From contig NZ_FQUN01000003.1 in NCBI RefSeq assembly GCF_900129005.1, positions 186,001 to 250,000 of the forward strand: a DNA stretch of 64,000 nt, in the 5' to 3' direction. A program made the translations under genes and the position numbers. Positions 8,791 through 18,211 of this stretch are shown here, piece by piece. The DNA comes from Leeuwenhoekiella marinoflava DSM 3653. GTDB taxonomy: Bacteria > Bacteroidota > Bacteroidia > Flavobacteriales > Flavobacteriaceae. Position 1 is the first letter of the stretch. The number at the start of each line of letters is the position of its first letter. The notes under the pieces were generated by a model. It saw nothing but the letters and a program-made list of their open reading frames with translations, did not search any database and had not been told where the DNA came from.

Positions 8791-9205
8791 TTTTTCTCAA
8801 TTCGTCGCGAATTTCAATAAGTAATTCTTCTTGAGTTGGTCCTTTTGGAGCAGCAGGTTTTGCTTCTTCTTTCTTCTTGGTTTTTTCATAACCTTTAAGC
8901 AACCAGAAAATCACAAAACCAATAATGATAAAATCAATTACAGCTTGTAAAAAGTTACCATAAGTCATAATTGCACCTCCAGCTTCAACAGCAGCTTCAA
9001 CAGTATCATATTGACCACCGTCTAGTGAAAAAAACAGGTTGTTTACGTTTTTACCTCCCATTATTACACCAATAACAGGCATGATAACGTCTTTTACTAA
9101 AGAACCTACAATTTTATTGAATGCTCCACCTACAATCACTGCTGTAGCAAGAGCAATGATGTCGCCTTTCATTAAAAAGGATTTGAAATCTTTTAAAAAT
9201 GCCAT
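8786..9205 (-). CDS. mscL: large-conductance mechanosensitive channel
   Basis: MscL opens under high membrane tension to release solutes on osmotic downshock. The 139 residues start with the amphipathic N-terminal helix (FLKDFKSFLMKG), followed by the pore-lining TM1 (about 16-45, GDIIALATAVIVGGAFNKIV), a periplasmic loop, TM2 (about 80-103) and a charged C-terminal coiled coil (ELLIEIRDEL). It sits 76 bp downstream of alr on the same strand. The stop codon lies inside the end of a dispersed repeat. Confidence 0.96.
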   Translation of the reverse strand: MAFLKDFKSFLMKGDIIALATAVIVGGAFNKIVGSLVKDVIMPVIGVIMGGKNVNNLFFSLDGGQYDTVEAAVEAGGAIMTYGNFLQAVIDFIIIGFVIFWLLKGYEKTKKKEEAKPAAPKGPTQEELLIEIRDELRKK

Positions 9206-9281
9206 GAATTTAGTTGGTTTTAGTTAATTAAAGGGCTAATATATTGAAATTAAAAAAGGTTATAAAAGTTATAGCTGTTAC

Positions 9282-10379
9282 TTATTCTATAATTTTTCGT
9301 TTTACACGTTGAGAAATTGCTGTAATTAATTCATAAGGAATGCTGTTAATACGTGCAGAGAGTGCCACAGCAGATGCACCTTTTCCAAAAACAACAACTT
9401 CATCTCCTTCTTGACAATCTATTTCGGTAACATTTACCATAATCATATCCATACAAACATTACCTATAATTGGAGCTTTTTTACCATTAATCATAACGTA
9501 GCCACGTCCTTTTCCGTAGGTTCGTGCAATACCGTCTGCATGACCAATGGGTAATGTAGCACTGCGCTCTAATTTTGCAGCAGTGTGTGCTCTGTTGTAG
9601 CCCACAGTCTCATTTACTGCTACATCGTGTATCTGTGAAATAACAGTTTTTAAGGTCGCAACCGGTTTTAGCTTAAGGTCTTCTTCTTGTGTGTTCCCAT
9701 ACCCGAAAAGACCAATACCGCTACGCACCATATCAAATTGTGCTTCTGGATAATTTATAATTGCCGAAGTATTGCTCTGATGCATCATAGGCGTATATCC
9801 CAATCCATCAATCATATGCTTAGCATTCTTCTCAAAAGTCTCAATCTGATGATGGGTAAATCTACGCTCATTCATATCTTCACTCGCTACCAGGTGGGAG
9901 AATAGTGATTTAACCTTTAGCGCCTCTGTTGCTTCAAGTTGCTCCAGAATATCTTTTTCGTTTACATCTTTAAAACCAAGACGATTCAGTCCTGTGTTAA
10001 ATTTAATATGAATAGGATACTCTTTTAAACCTTTAGCCTCAGCGACTTCAGTAAAAGCTTTTAGTACCCTAAAACTATAAATGCTGGGTTCCAGGTTGTG
10101 CTGAATTACTTCAGCAAAATTTTCAATTTGTGGATGCAACACCAGAATAGGTGTTTGGATACCTGCTTCTCTTAGAGTGATTCCTTCTGCGGTATAAGCA
10201 ACTGCAAAATAATCTATTCCTTTTTCTTCAAGCTTTTTTGCAATGGATACAGACTCACTTCCGTATGCATAGGCCTTAACTACGGCTAACATTTTAACAT
10301 CAGGTCTCAACTTAGACCTTAAATAATTATAATTATGTTCTAGTGCGCTAAGGTCTATTTCGAGAACAGTATGTGCCAT
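9282..10379 (-). CDS. alr: alanine racemase
   Basis: PLP-dependent conversion of L- to D-alanine for peptidoglycan. The 365 residues show the PLP lysine Lys35 in VVKAYAYGS, the SGIGLFGYG phosphate-binding segment, the second catalytic base Tyr in VGYNRAHTA, and the substrate-pocket motif NVCMDM. The ATG (complement of 10377-10379) abuts the tdk stop codon with no gap, so the two genes are probably translationally coupled. Confidence 0.96.
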   Translation of the reverse strand: MAHTVLEIDLSALEHNYNYLRSKLRPDVKMLAVVKAYAYGSESVSIAKKLEEKGIDYFAVAYTAEGITLREAGIQTPILVLHPQIENFAEVIQHNLEPSIYSFRVLKAFTEVAEAKGLKEYPIHIKFNTGLNRLGFKDVNEKDILEQLEATEALKVKSLFSHLVASEDMNERRFTHHQIETFEKNAKHMIDGLGYTPMMHQSNTSAIINYPEAQFDMVRSGIGLFGYGNTQEEDLKLKPVATLKTVISQIHDVAVNETVGYNRAHTAAKLERSATLPIGHADGIARTYGKGRGYVMINGKKAPIIGNVCMDMIMVNVTEIDCQEGDEVVVFGKGASAVALSARINSIPYELITAISQRVKRKIIE

Positions 10380-11021
10380 TTAATCTTTTGTTTTAGTGTT
10401 TTTGAGTTCTTCAGGGTCTTTAACCTCAATTGTTTTGAGGCGTTCGCGTAGCATCGCTTTATAGTAAGCACTGCGACTTAAAGGTTCGTATTCTTCTGTT
10501 TCTCCTAATAAAACCAGATCGTCACTGGTAGCTTTACGATAACTGAATTGCGCCAGATTCCCGGTACGCGTACATACCGCGTGTACTTTAGTCACATACT
10601 CTGCCGTAGCCATAAGTGCCGGCATAGGGCCAAAAGGATTTCCTTTAAAATCCATATCAAGACCTGCGACAATAACCCGGACTCCGCTATTGGCTAAGTC
10701 ATTACAGACTTTTATAATCTCGTCATCAAAAAACTGAGCTTCATCAATACCTACTACATCACAGCCATCTGCGAGAATGGGGATATTTGCAGCTGCAGGA
10801 ACCGGTGTAGATCTAATTTCGTTAGCGTCATGAGAGATAACCAGCTCTTCATCATAGCGGGTATCTATAGATGGTTTGAAGATTTCAACCTTCTGTTTTG
10901 CAAATTTGGCACGCTTTAACCGGCGAATTAATTCTTCGGTTTTACCAGAGAACATAGAGCCACATATGACTTCTATCCATCCAAATTGCTCTTTATGATT
11001 AACGGTATTTTCGAGAAACAT
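10380..11021 (-). CDS. tdk: thymidine kinase
   Basis: Phosphorylates thymidine in the salvage pathway. The 213 residues contain the P-loop [11 protein letters not shown], the DEAQFF Walker-B motif and the lasso region around [15 protein letters not shown]. The lasso has a single Cys where zinc-binding type II enzymes usually have paired cysteines, so zinc binding may be lost; this is read from the sequence only. It is the first gene of the tdk-alr pair and is divergent from the hypothetical gene at 11123. Confidence 0.95.
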   Translation of the reverse strand: MFLENTVNHKEQFGWIEVICGSMFSGKTEELIRRLKRAKFAKQKVEIFKPSIDTRYDEELVISHDANEIRSTPVPAAANIPILADGCDVVGIDEAQFFDDEIIKVCNDLANSGVRVIVAGLDMDFKGNPFGPMPALMATAEYVTKVHAVCTRTGNLAQFSYRKATSDDLVLLGETEEYEPLSRSAYYKAMLRERLKTIEVKDPEELKNTKTKD

Positions 11022-11122
11022 TTCGTACTTTTCAACCTCTTAAAGGGCAAAGGTGCTATTCTTTGAGGGCTAAGCAAATTTATTAAAAACCCCAGCAAAT
11101 AAACAGAGCAAACAAAAAACTT

Positions 11123-12016
11123 ATGAAGAAGAAATTAAAATCTGACTTGGTGAGCCTGGCGCACAAGATTTTAAAACTTGACTCAGAGAGTGATTACAAC
11201 AGCCTCAAGTTAGAAGCCCAGAAGATTTATGAAGCTTTATCTATAATGGCTTATGTAGAAGCCAATTTTGATGCAGCAAAACCTACTATTGGCAAAGCCG
11301 AAATCATAACTGCACTTGAGGATGAAAATACGGAGTTTATTGAAGAAAGTATCGAAGAAGCTCAACAGCAATTAGAATTTGTAGCACCTGCCGAAACATC
11401 ACAAAAAGAAGAAGAAGAAACAGACCTGGAGCGTATAGCCCGTATTGCTGCGGCTAACGAAGAACTCTTTGAACGTTTAAGAGTGCCTCAGCCACAAGAA
11501 TCTAAAAACGAGTCTAAGACCGAAGAAACTTCAGCTAAAGCTAAACCTGAAGAAAAGATCAATCAGGCTTCTTTACACGAGCCGGTGATGGAAAAAATAA
11601 AAGATATCGTAGCTCAAATGCCACCGGAGGCAGACGCAATAGAGGCGATGTTTCAGCAAATTACGCGAGAGCCGCAACCGGTAAAGAATGATAAAGACGA
11701 GATAGGGGAATACGGTCGCATTGCAGAATTTGAAGATACTAAAACCGATGAGCCAATAAAACCTAGAAAATTAAACGATAGTGTATCGCGCGGACTTTCT
11801 TTTGGGCTTAATGACCGTATCGCATTTATCAAACATTTGTTTAACGGTAGTAATTCTGATTACAATCGTGTCTTATCACAACTCAATACGGTAAACAGTC
11901 AGCAAGAGGCCTTTGATTTAATAGACCATATGGTAAAACCAGACTATAACAATTGGGAAGGTAAAGAGGTTTTTGAAACCCGATTTAAAGAGTTAGTTGC
12001 TCGAAAATTATCTTAA
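11123..12016 (+). CDS. conserved flavobacterial protein of unknown function
   Basis: I do not recognise a functional family. The 297-residue protein has an N-terminal helical segment (1-60), a long acidic, low-complexity and probably disordered middle (about 75-205, rich in Glu, Gln, Lys), and a compact C-terminus (about 210-297) containing GLNDRIAFIKHLFNGSNSDYN, helical and well-formed. No signal peptide or TM segment is seen, so it is probably cytoplasmic. It is divergent from tdk and 55 bp upstream of rsmI. Proteins with this C-terminal helical motif beside rsmI or tdk occur in other Flavobacteriaceae as far as I recall, which makes it a conserved gene rather than a chance frame. Confidence 0.8.
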   Translation: MKKKLKSDLVSLAHKILKLDSESDYNSLKLEAQKIYEALSIMAYVEANFDAAKPTIGKAEIITALEDENTEFIEESIEEAQQQLEFVAPAETSQKEEEETDLERIARIAAANEELFERLRVPQPQESKNESKTEETSAKAKPEEKINQASLHEPVMEKIKDIVAQMPPEADAIEAMFQQITREPQPVKNDKDEIGEYGRIAEFEDTKTDEPIKPRKLNDSVSRGLSFGLNDRIAFIKHLFNGSNSDYNRVLSQLNTVNSQQEAFDLIDHMVKPDYNNWEGKEVFETRFKELVARKLS

Positions 12017-12052
12017 GTCAAAACGTGTAATTTTTTAATCTCGAATCTCGAG

Positions 12053-12060
12053 TAAATTTG
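12053..12060 (+). promoter_or_regulatory. candidate -7 element for rsmI
   Basis: TAAATTTG matches the TAnnTTTG consensus exactly and lies 11 bp before the rsmI ATG, which would give a very short or absent leader. There is no clear TTG at -33. Confidence 0.35.
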
Positions 12061-12071
12061 ATTGAGGCAGT

Positions 12072-12749
12072 ATGGCCAAACTTTTTCTAGTTCCCACACC
12101 TATAGGTAATCTGGACGATATGACTTTTAGAGCAGTTAAGGTCTTGCAAGAAGCAGATCTTATTCTTGCTGAAGATACCCGCACCAGTGGTAAGCTTTTA
12201 AAGCATTTTGAGATTACCACCCAGATGCATTCGCATCATATGCACAATGAGCATAAAACTGTAACAGGTTTGGTAGACCGAATCAGAAATGGTCAAACCA
12301 TAGCTTTAATTAGTGATGCCGGTACACCGGCTATCTCAGATCCCGGATTTTTATTAACGCGAGCCTGTGTAGAAGCCGGACTCGAAGTAGATTGTTTGCC
12401 GGGCGCAACCGCTTTTGTTCCTGCGCTCGTTAATAGTGGTTTACCGAATGATAAATTTATTTTTGAAGGTTTTCTTCCGGTTAAGAAAGGGCGTCAAACC
12501 CGTTTTTTAATTTTAGCCGAAGAAGAACGTACCATGATTTTTTATGAAAGTCCGCACAAGTTATTGAAGACTTTAAAACATATGGCAGCATATTTTGGTG
12601 CAGACCGAAGGGTTTCTGTTTCCAGAGAGATTTCTAAACTTCACGAAGAGACGGTGCGCGGCACAGCAGCAGCAGTGCTACAGCATTTTGAAAGTAAACC
12701 TCCTAAAGGTGAACTTGTAATTGTAGTTGCCGGAAAACCTAAAGACTAG
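12072..12749 (+). CDS. rsmI: 16S rRNA (cytidine-1402-2'-O)-methyltransferase
   Basis: Methylates the ribose of C1402 in the 16S rRNA decoding centre using SAM. The 225 residues begin LFLVPTPIGNLDDMTFRA, the family N-terminal motif, followed by AEDTRTSGKLLKHF, the glycine-rich ALISDAGTPAISDPGF SAM-binding motif and the FYESPHKL segment near the C-terminus. Its last four bases overlap the convergent gene at 12746. Confidence 0.95.
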   Translation: MAKLFLVPTPIGNLDDMTFRAVKVLQEADLILAEDTRTSGKLLKHFEITTQMHSHHMHNEHKTVTGLVDRIRNGQTIALISDAGTPAISDPGFLLTRACVEAGLEVDCLPGATAFVPALVNSGLPNDKFIFEGFLPVKKGRQTRFLILAEEERTMIFYESPHKLLKTLKHMAAYFGADRRVSVSREISKLHEETVRGTAAAVLQHFESKPPKGELVIVVAGKPKD

Positions 12750-13162
12750 CTTGCTTCAGGAGCAATTTTAGTTTCAGGTTTTAGCAAATCAATAAGCCTG
12801 TTTACATCAGCTTTAGCATAACTGGCGGTATTTACCTTTTCAAATTTCTTTTTAGATTTATAAATAACGAGGTGATCTTCATAAGCTTCTACGTATTGTA
12901 TTTGAGAAAATCGGTAGCTATATGTTCCTCCTTTATCTAATTTAAAGGAAATTATTTTTTGAGTATACTTCAAAAAATCACGCATCTTAAAAGGAAAAAT
13001 AAGCGGTATAAACGTCAATAACATACCCATAGGTTGTAAGATTTTGCCAAGTATATTTTCTTTAAAACCCAATATAGCTGTAAAAAATAAGATCAAACCA
13101 ATAGCAGGCACAACAAGACGCCACGGTTTATTTTGATTGATAAATGTGATTTTCTTAGACAT
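12746..13162 (-). CDS. small membrane protein with a PH-like C-terminal half
   Basis: Unknown function. The 138 residues have two hydrophobic segments (about 16-31 and 43-56) close together at the N-terminus and a soluble C-terminal half with short beta-strand patterns (YRFSQIQYVEAYEDHLVIYK) like bacterial PH-domain membrane proteins. It is convergent with rsmI, overlapping its end by 4 bp, and divergent from the secreted protein gene at 13257. Confidence 0.7.
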   Translation of the reverse strand: MSKKITFINQNKPWRLVVPAIGLILFFTAILGFKENILGKILQPMGMLLTFIPLIFPFKMRDFLKYTQKIISFKLDKGGTYSYRFSQIQYVEAYEDHLVIYKSKKKFEKVNTASYAKADVNRLIDLLKPETKIAPEAS

Positions 13163-13256
13163 ACGTTGTGATTTTTGAACAAATTACACAAAAGCTTTTA
13201 ATTAAAAAACCGGGCTAATTTGTAACTTGGCTCTTCCCAAGTCTAACTTCAATACT

Positions 13257-14843
13257 ATGTACTTCAGATTATTAGCCTTCTTCTTTCTTGTTTCAGGTTC
13301 TTGTTTTTGTCAGAGAGAGTCTTTTAGACGGGTTAACGAGCATTATCTAAAAGGGGGTACACGAGTTATAGGTAACACCATTTTAAGTGAACACCCCACA
13401 AAACTATATGTGCATCCTAAAGGTTTAAACGACCGCACCGACATGGTATATGTAGATATTGATGCTGATTCTGACACCTTTAGCTCAAGCACTGCTAGTC
13501 TGGATATTCCGGTAGATGCAAAAATTAAATATGCCGGTTTATACTGGGCTGCAACCTATCCCGGCGCAAAGGGTAAACAGAAAACCCGTGGTAATAGAAT
13601 TGTGTATGATATTAAGAAAAAACGAAATCGTCCATTTGATTTGGTGAAACTTCAGTTTCCCGGAAGTGACGGATATACTCAAGTTCAAGGTGAAGTCATT
13701 TACGATGGTATGCGAGATGCGGTTATCGAACTCAAGAACACCGCTCCTTATGTATGCTACAGCGATATTACAGATTTATTAATCAGTAAAAATGCCACAT
13801 CTGGAGCTTACACACTGGCTAATGTCACGGCATTAGAAGGTTATATGTATGGGGGTAGTTCTGCAGGCTGGATGTTATACCTCATTTATGAAGATGAGGC
13901 GGAGCCACTACAGTACTTCACAGGTTATCATGGTTTTAGCTTTATCAAACCTGATAATATACAAGAACTAGACTTTAAAAACTTTAGAGCAGTAGAAAGT
14001 GGAGCTGTTAAAACCTCAGTAACCTTAGCGGCATTAGAAGGCGATTTAATTTTGTCTGGAGATGGCGTTTCGGTTTTTAAAGAAGATACTGAAGAGTATA
14101 TTCCACTAAAAAGTAGTGTACGCTATGCTAATAACTTCTTCAATAGCAGTATTACCATTAATGACAAAAAGTATATCAATCGCGTTCCGGCAAATTTAAA
14201 TACATTAGGTTTTGATTTGGCTAAAGTGCAAATTCCTAATAAAAATAATGAAGTGATTTCTAATGATGCAAAACAGGTAAAGCTTCAGTTTAAAACAGAA
14301 TCAGACCGCCTTTTTGTTTTTTTTAGTGCTTTTCAAACCGAAATCAGTACTGATTATTATCAGCGTGTGGTGGTTGAAGGTAAACCGGATACAATCGTTA
14401 AAGCTGCTCAAGAGAAAATAGCAGAAGAAATTCGGCATAAAAAATTAACTCCGCAAGAAGATGTACAGTTATATGGTAAAGATGGCGAAAGGCTAAAAGA
14501 AAAGGCAGTAATTTCAAAAAGTGGAGATAGAATTTTAGAAGATTCCAGAAGTCAGGACTTAAAAGATATGTTGAGCGCATCGTCGATACAAGTGCCGGAT
14601 ATGAATTCTGGTTATTATGTGGTAAATCATGTTTTCTCTAAACGCAGCTATGCTTTAAAATGGAAAGAAAAAATGCAGTTAAAAGGGCTTTCACCCGTAC
14701 GTTTTGTAAACCCCGTTAATGACTATCACTATATCTATTTAGATTATGGTGAAAATCCCGATGCCTTGTATGAGAGGCTATTAGAATATAGAAAATTAGA
14801 TGACCTCGAAGAGGCCTGGATCCTTAAAGTAAATTTAGATTAA
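13257..14843 (+). CDS. secreted protein of unknown function with SPOR-like C-terminus
   Basis: The ATG at 13257 is preferred over an upstream alternative start because it begins directly with a signal peptide (MYFRLLAFFFLVSGSCFC). The mature part, about 510 residues, opens with a domain (about 45-350) carrying an IKYAGLYWAATYPG motif and many Tyr/Asp strands, of the type found at the N-terminus of very large flavobacterial surface proteins. A charged linker (about 380-440) leads to an 80-residue C-terminus beginning SGYYVVNHVFSK with the alternating pattern of SPOR or SPOR-like peptidoglycan-binding domains. The stop overlaps the recJ ATG by one base (TAATG), so the two are translationally coupled. 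No function can be assigned. Confidence 0.8.
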   Translation: MYFRLLAFFFLVSGSCFCQRESFRRVNEHYLKGGTRVIGNTILSEHPTKLYVHPKGLNDRTDMVYVDIDADSDTFSSSTASLDIPVDAKIKYAGLYWAATYPGAKGKQKTRGNRIVYDIKKKRNRPFDLVKLQFPGSDGYTQVQGEVIYDGMRDAVIELKNTAPYVCYSDITDLLISKNATSGAYTLANVTALEGYMYGGSSAGWMLYLIYEDEAEPLQYFTGYHGFSFIKPDNIQELDFKNFRAVESGAVKTSVTLAALEGDLILSGDGVSVFKEDTEEYIPLKSSVRYANNFFNSSITINDKKYINRVPANLNTLGFDLAKVQIPNKNNEVISNDAKQVKLQFKTESDRLFVFFSAFQTEISTDYYQRVVVEGKPDTIVKAAQEKIAEEIRHKKLTPQEDVQLYGKDGERLKEKAVISKSGDRILEDSRSQDLKDMLSASSIQVPDMNSGYYVVNHVFSKRSYALKWKEKMQLKGLSPVRFVNPVNDYHYIYLDYGENPDALYERLLEYRKLDDLEEAWILKVNLD

Positions 14844-16537
14844 TGCGCTGGACGCTAAAACCAACACCCGATACTCAAACTGTAAAATCATTTGCAGAAT
14901 CTTTACAAATACCCCAAAAAATAGCAATACTCTTGCAACAGCGAGGCATTGACACCTATGAAAAAGCTAAAAAATTCTTTAGACCTTCTCTAGAAGATTT
15001 GCACGATCCGTTTTTGATGAAAGATATGGATCGTGCAGTAGATCGCATCAATCTGGCGATAGCGCAGGGCGAAAATATTCTGGTTTATGGTGATTATGAT
15101 GTAGACGGTACAACCAGTGTCGCGCTGATGAGTAGTTATTTACGCAGTCACTATTCGCAGGTGGCGACTTATATTCCAGATCGCTATGCTGAAGGTTACG
15201 GTGTATCTTATATCGGAATCGATTATGCACACGATAATGACGTGAGTTTAATCATCGCTTTAGACTGTGGTGTAAAAGCGATAGAGAAAGTTGATTATGC
15301 TAAAAAATTAGGTATTGATTTTATCATTTGTGATCACCACCGTCCGGGTGCTGAGATTCCAGATGCAGTTGCCGTTTTAGATCCCAAACGCGAAGATTGC
15401 AGCTATCCCTATAAAGAATTATGCGGCTGTGGTGTGGGCTTTAAGTTGATACAAGCAATGGAACAACAAAAAGGCTTGCCTGTTAAAACATTGGTGCCTT
15501 ATCTAGATCTGGTTGCCACCGCTATAGGCGCAGATATAGTGCCTATTACCGGAGAGAATAGAGTGCTCGCTTTTTATGGTCTTGACGTCATCAACACGTT
15601 ACCGCGTACCGGTATACAAGCCTTGGTAAAAAATGTAAATAAAGATACACTTACGATTACCGATGTCGTTTTTATCATCGCACCGCGTATCAATGCAGCA
15701 GGGCGAATAAAACATGGGCTGCACGCAGTAGAATTGCTTACTGAACAAGATGATACGCGGGCTCAGGAAATGGCAGCGGGTATAGAAGCTTTTAACGCAG
15801 AGCGGAAAGATCTCGATAAAGCAATAACCGAAGAAGCACTTTTACAAATCGTAACCAACAAAGAAGAAGATCGAAAAACCACCGTAGTTTTTCAGGAAAA
15901 TTGGCACAAAGGTGTGATAGGTATCGTGGCTTCACGACTTACTGAAACCTATTACAGACCTACTTTGGTGTTTACAAAAAGTGGCGAAAAACTTGCCGCC
16001 AGCGCCCGATCGGTAAAGGGTTTTGACGTTTATGAAGCGCTAGATTCTTGTAAAGAACATATAGAGCAGTTTGGTGGTCATAAATACGCCGCCGGGCTTA
16101 CACTGGGCGAGCATCAGTACCATGATTTTAAAAACAAATTTGAAGAAGTAGTTAGCAGTTCTATAGATGAGCGCTTGCTCATTCCTGAAATTTCAATAGA
16201 TGCAGCATTGGATTTAGATGAGATTACACCGAAATTCTACCGAATTCTGCGTCAGTTTGCACCATTTGGCCCCGGAAATATGACACCTGTTTTTATGACA
16301 GATAAGCTTCAGGATACCGGCTATGGTAAGTGTGTGGGTGCAGATGATGCTCATTTAAAATGCGCCGTTACGCAAAGCGGAAACACTACAACTGTTGGAG
16401 CAATCGGCTTTAATCTAGGAGACAAATGCGAATTGATACAGCATAAAAAGACCTTTAAAGCAGCGTATTCTCTTGACCTCAATGAATGGAATGGAAACGT
16501 GAGTATTCAACTCAAACTGCGGGATATTCAGGAATAA
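14843..16537 (+). CDS. recJ: single-stranded-DNA-specific 5'-3' exonuclease RecJ
   Basis: RecJ degrades single-stranded DNA 5'-3' in recombination and mismatch repair. The 564 residues have DHH-family motifs: VYGDYDVDGTTS (motif I/II, about 80-91), ALDCGV, the name-giving CDHHRPG, and the DHHA1 RNA/DNA-binding motif GGHKYAAG, then an OB-fold-like C-terminus. Length is normal. The start codon overlaps the stop of the upstream secreted protein. Confidence 0.96.
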   Translation: MRWTLKPTPDTQTVKSFAESLQIPQKIAILLQQRGIDTYEKAKKFFRPSLEDLHDPFLMKDMDRAVDRINLAIAQGENILVYGDYDVDGTTSVALMSSYLRSHYSQVATYIPDRYAEGYGVSYIGIDYAHDNDVSLIIALDCGVKAIEKVDYAKKLGIDFIICDHHRPGAEIPDAVAVLDPKREDCSYPYKELCGCGVGFKLIQAMEQQKGLPVKTLVPYLDLVATAIGADIVPITGENRVLAFYGLDVINTLPRTGIQALVKNVNKDTLTITDVVFIIAPRINAAGRIKHGLHAVELLTEQDDTRAQEMAAGIEAFNAERKDLDKAITEEALLQIVTNKEEDRKTTVVFQENWHKGVIGIVASRLTETYYRPTLVFTKSGEKLAASARSVKGFDVYEALDSCKEHIEQFGGHKYAAGLTLGEHQYHDFKNKFEEVVSSSIDERLLIPEISIDAALDLDEITPKFYRILRQFAPFGPGNMTPVFMTDKLQDTGYGKCVGADDAHLKCAVTQSGNTTTVGAIGFNLGDKCELIQHKKTFKAAYSLDLNEWNGNVSIQLKLRDIQE

Positions 16538-16555
16538 TTCACAATCTATTTAGAT

Positions 16556-16582
16556 TTGTTCTAAATTAGTTTTTTATATTTG
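16556..16582 (+). promoter_or_regulatory. candidate promoter for the 115-residue protein gene
   Basis: TTG at 16556-16558 and TATATTTG at 16575-16582 match the Bacteroidota -33/-7 pair with a spacing of 16, slightly short of the usual range. The -7 lies 16 bp before the ATG at 16599. Confidence 0.5.
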
Positions 16583-16598
16583 TTGTAAATCGGCAGCT

Positions 16599-16946
16599 AT
16601 GAAAAACATTGATATCATCTATCGCAATGAAAGTGGAATTGCTTTTTACTGGAAAACTTCAAAACAGGGTACTTTAAAAGCTCAGGTTATTTTTAGGGAT
16701 ATGGGTTTTTATTTTACCTTAGATCAGCTCAAAAAATTTGCGTATTTAAGTGAAGAAACCTTGGTACAACAGACGTGTAAAGATTGTCCTGCGCCTCGCG
16801 ATTGCAGGTCTCTGTTACTCAAAACTCCGTTAAATGATGTAGACCTTGCAGTGAGCCGTCAAGAGGTTTATGAAATACAAGATCTTTTGGATCAGACTAT
16901 TTTAAGAATGGAAATGCAGGCCTTTATGCAAACGGCACTTAACTAA
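16599..16946 (+). CDS. conserved small protein with a three-cysteine cluster
   Basis: Unknown function, 115 residues, no signal peptide or TM segment. The middle carries the cluster CKDCPAPRDC (about 66-75), which could bind a metal, set in otherwise mixed alpha/beta sequence; the C-terminus is helical. It has its own candidate promoter. Its last four bases overlap the end of the convergent LpxH-like gene. Confidence 0.75.
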   Translation: MKNIDIIYRNESGIAFYWKTSKQGTLKAQVIFRDMGFYFTLDQLKKFAYLSEETLVQQTCKDCPAPRDCRSLLLKTPLNDVDLAVSRQEVYEIQDLLDQTILRMEMQAFMQTALN

Positions 16947-17722
16947 TCTTCAAAGGTTTTTAGTTCAAATTTACTTCCATCAAAAACACCGTAGGTATAG
17001 AAATTGATCCAGTCGCCCAGATTGTAATAGGTTGCATTTTTACCCACTTCAATAGTCATCGGCAGGTGTCTGTGGCCAAAAATAAAATAATCGTAGTGCG
17101 CGGTTTCTAACTTCCGCTTTGCGTAAGTCGCAAGCCACTCATTTTCTTCTCCTAAGAATTGCTGATCGTCATCACCACTAATTAACTTATTTTTTACCGA
17201 AAGATGCTGCGCCACACGCACGCCAATATCAGGATGCATCCATCTAAACAACCACTGAAAAAACGGGGAGGTAAACACTTTTTTCATGCGTTTATAGCCT
17301 TTGTCTCCGGGACCCAGACCGTCACCGTGACCTATAAAAAAGCGCTTAGCATTGAATTCAAAAAGCTGTGGACTGTGATAAACGGGGATGTCGAGTTCGG
17401 TTTTAAAGTAATCATTCATCCATAAATCGTGATTACCCACAAAAAAAAAGATAGGAATACCGGAATCGCGCAGTTGGGCTAATTTGCCTAAAACACGCAC
17501 AAAACCTTTTGGTACAACGGTTTTATATTCAAACCAAAAATCAAAAAGATCTCCCAATAAAAAGATAGCAGCAGCATCCTTTTCTATAGTATTTAACCAG
17601 GAAACAAACTTTTTTTCACGAGGTTTACTCGCCGCGGCATCAGGAGCTCCCAAATGGTTGTCACTAGAAAAATAGACCTTTTTACCTTGAGGAATAGTGA
17701 GTTGAACTACCGGTTGCTTCAT
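16943..17722 (-). CDS. UDP-2,3-diacylglucosamine diphosphatase-like calcineurin phosphoesterase
   Basis: A two-metal phosphoesterase of 259 residues that probably hydrolyses UDP-2,3-diacylglucosamine in lipid A synthesis at the inner membrane. All the metal motifs are present in order: SSDNHLG (D-x-H; about 20), LGDLFDFW (GD), FVGNHDLW (GNHD), IGHGDG and FGHRHLP (GHxH). The FDFWFEYK stretch is typical of LpxH-type rather than general phosphatases. Flavobacteria commonly have this form as their LpxH; substrate assignment is by homology only. Confidence 0.85.
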   Translation of the reverse strand: MKQPVVQLTIPQGKKVYFSSDNHLGAPDAAASKPREKKFVSWLNTIEKDAAAIFLLGDLFDFWFEYKTVVPKGFVRVLGKLAQLRDSGIPIFFFVGNHDLWMNDYFKTELDIPVYHSPQLFEFNAKRFFIGHGDGLGPGDKGYKRMKKVFTSPFFQWLFRWMHPDIGVRVAQHLSVKNKLISGDDDQQFLGEENEWLATYAKRKLETAHYDYFIFGHRHLPMTIEVGKNATYYNLGDWINFYTYGVFDGSKFELKTFED

Positions 17723-17755
17723 GCTGTAAATTTAGGCTAAATCCCTTTTATCCTT

Positions 17756-18211
17756 TTAGTTTGTGTTGTCTGAAGCGTACCACTCAGCAAAGCTGCTGTC
17801 TGTTTCCTGTAGTTTTAAAGAAAACAGTTTAATATTTTGAGGTAAGTGTTTTTGAATTTTTTCAGCAAAATCTATCACCATCATTTCGCTGGTAGGTTGA
17901 TAATCTACAAGAAGTACATTATGCCCACGGTCAGACAGTTCTTTTGCCAATTCAACGTGCGGTGTGTTTTTGTTGAAAACAGTCGCGTGATCAAAAACAT
18001 CTACAATCTCATCTTTTACAATTTTCTTGAGATCACCAAAGTCTATTACCATCCCAAACTTGACGTTTTCGCTATCAGAAATAGGAGTTCCAATTACGGT
18101 AACTGAAAGTTTATAACTGTGCCCGTGAACGTTGCGACACTTTCCATCATAGCCGTAAAGCGCGTGACCAGTTTCAAAAGAAAACTGCTTGGTAATACGA
18201 ATATTGCTCAT
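17756..18211 (-). CDS. queD: 6-carboxytetrahydropterin synthase (QueD/PTPS family)
   Basis: Zinc enzyme that makes 6-carboxy-tetrahydropterin in queuosine/7-deazaguanine synthesis. The 151 residues show zinc histidines His16 (FETGH) and His29/His31 (NVHGHSY) and the catalytic Cys25 (GKCRN), plus a second His in DHATVF. A PTPS-like role in another pterin pathway cannot be excluded. Its ATG overlaps the stop codon of a 55-codon membrane micro-ORF (ATGA), and that in turn overlaps a 31-codon one, so queD is the third gene of a coupled set. Confidence 0.9.
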   Translation of the reverse strand: MSNIRITKQFSFETGHALYGYDGKCRNVHGHSYKLSVTVIGTPISDSENVKFGMVIDFGDLKKIVKDEIVDVFDHATVFNKNTPHVELAKELSDRGHNVLLVDYQPTSEMMVIDFAEKIQKHLPQNIKLFSLKLQETDSSFAEWYASDNTN

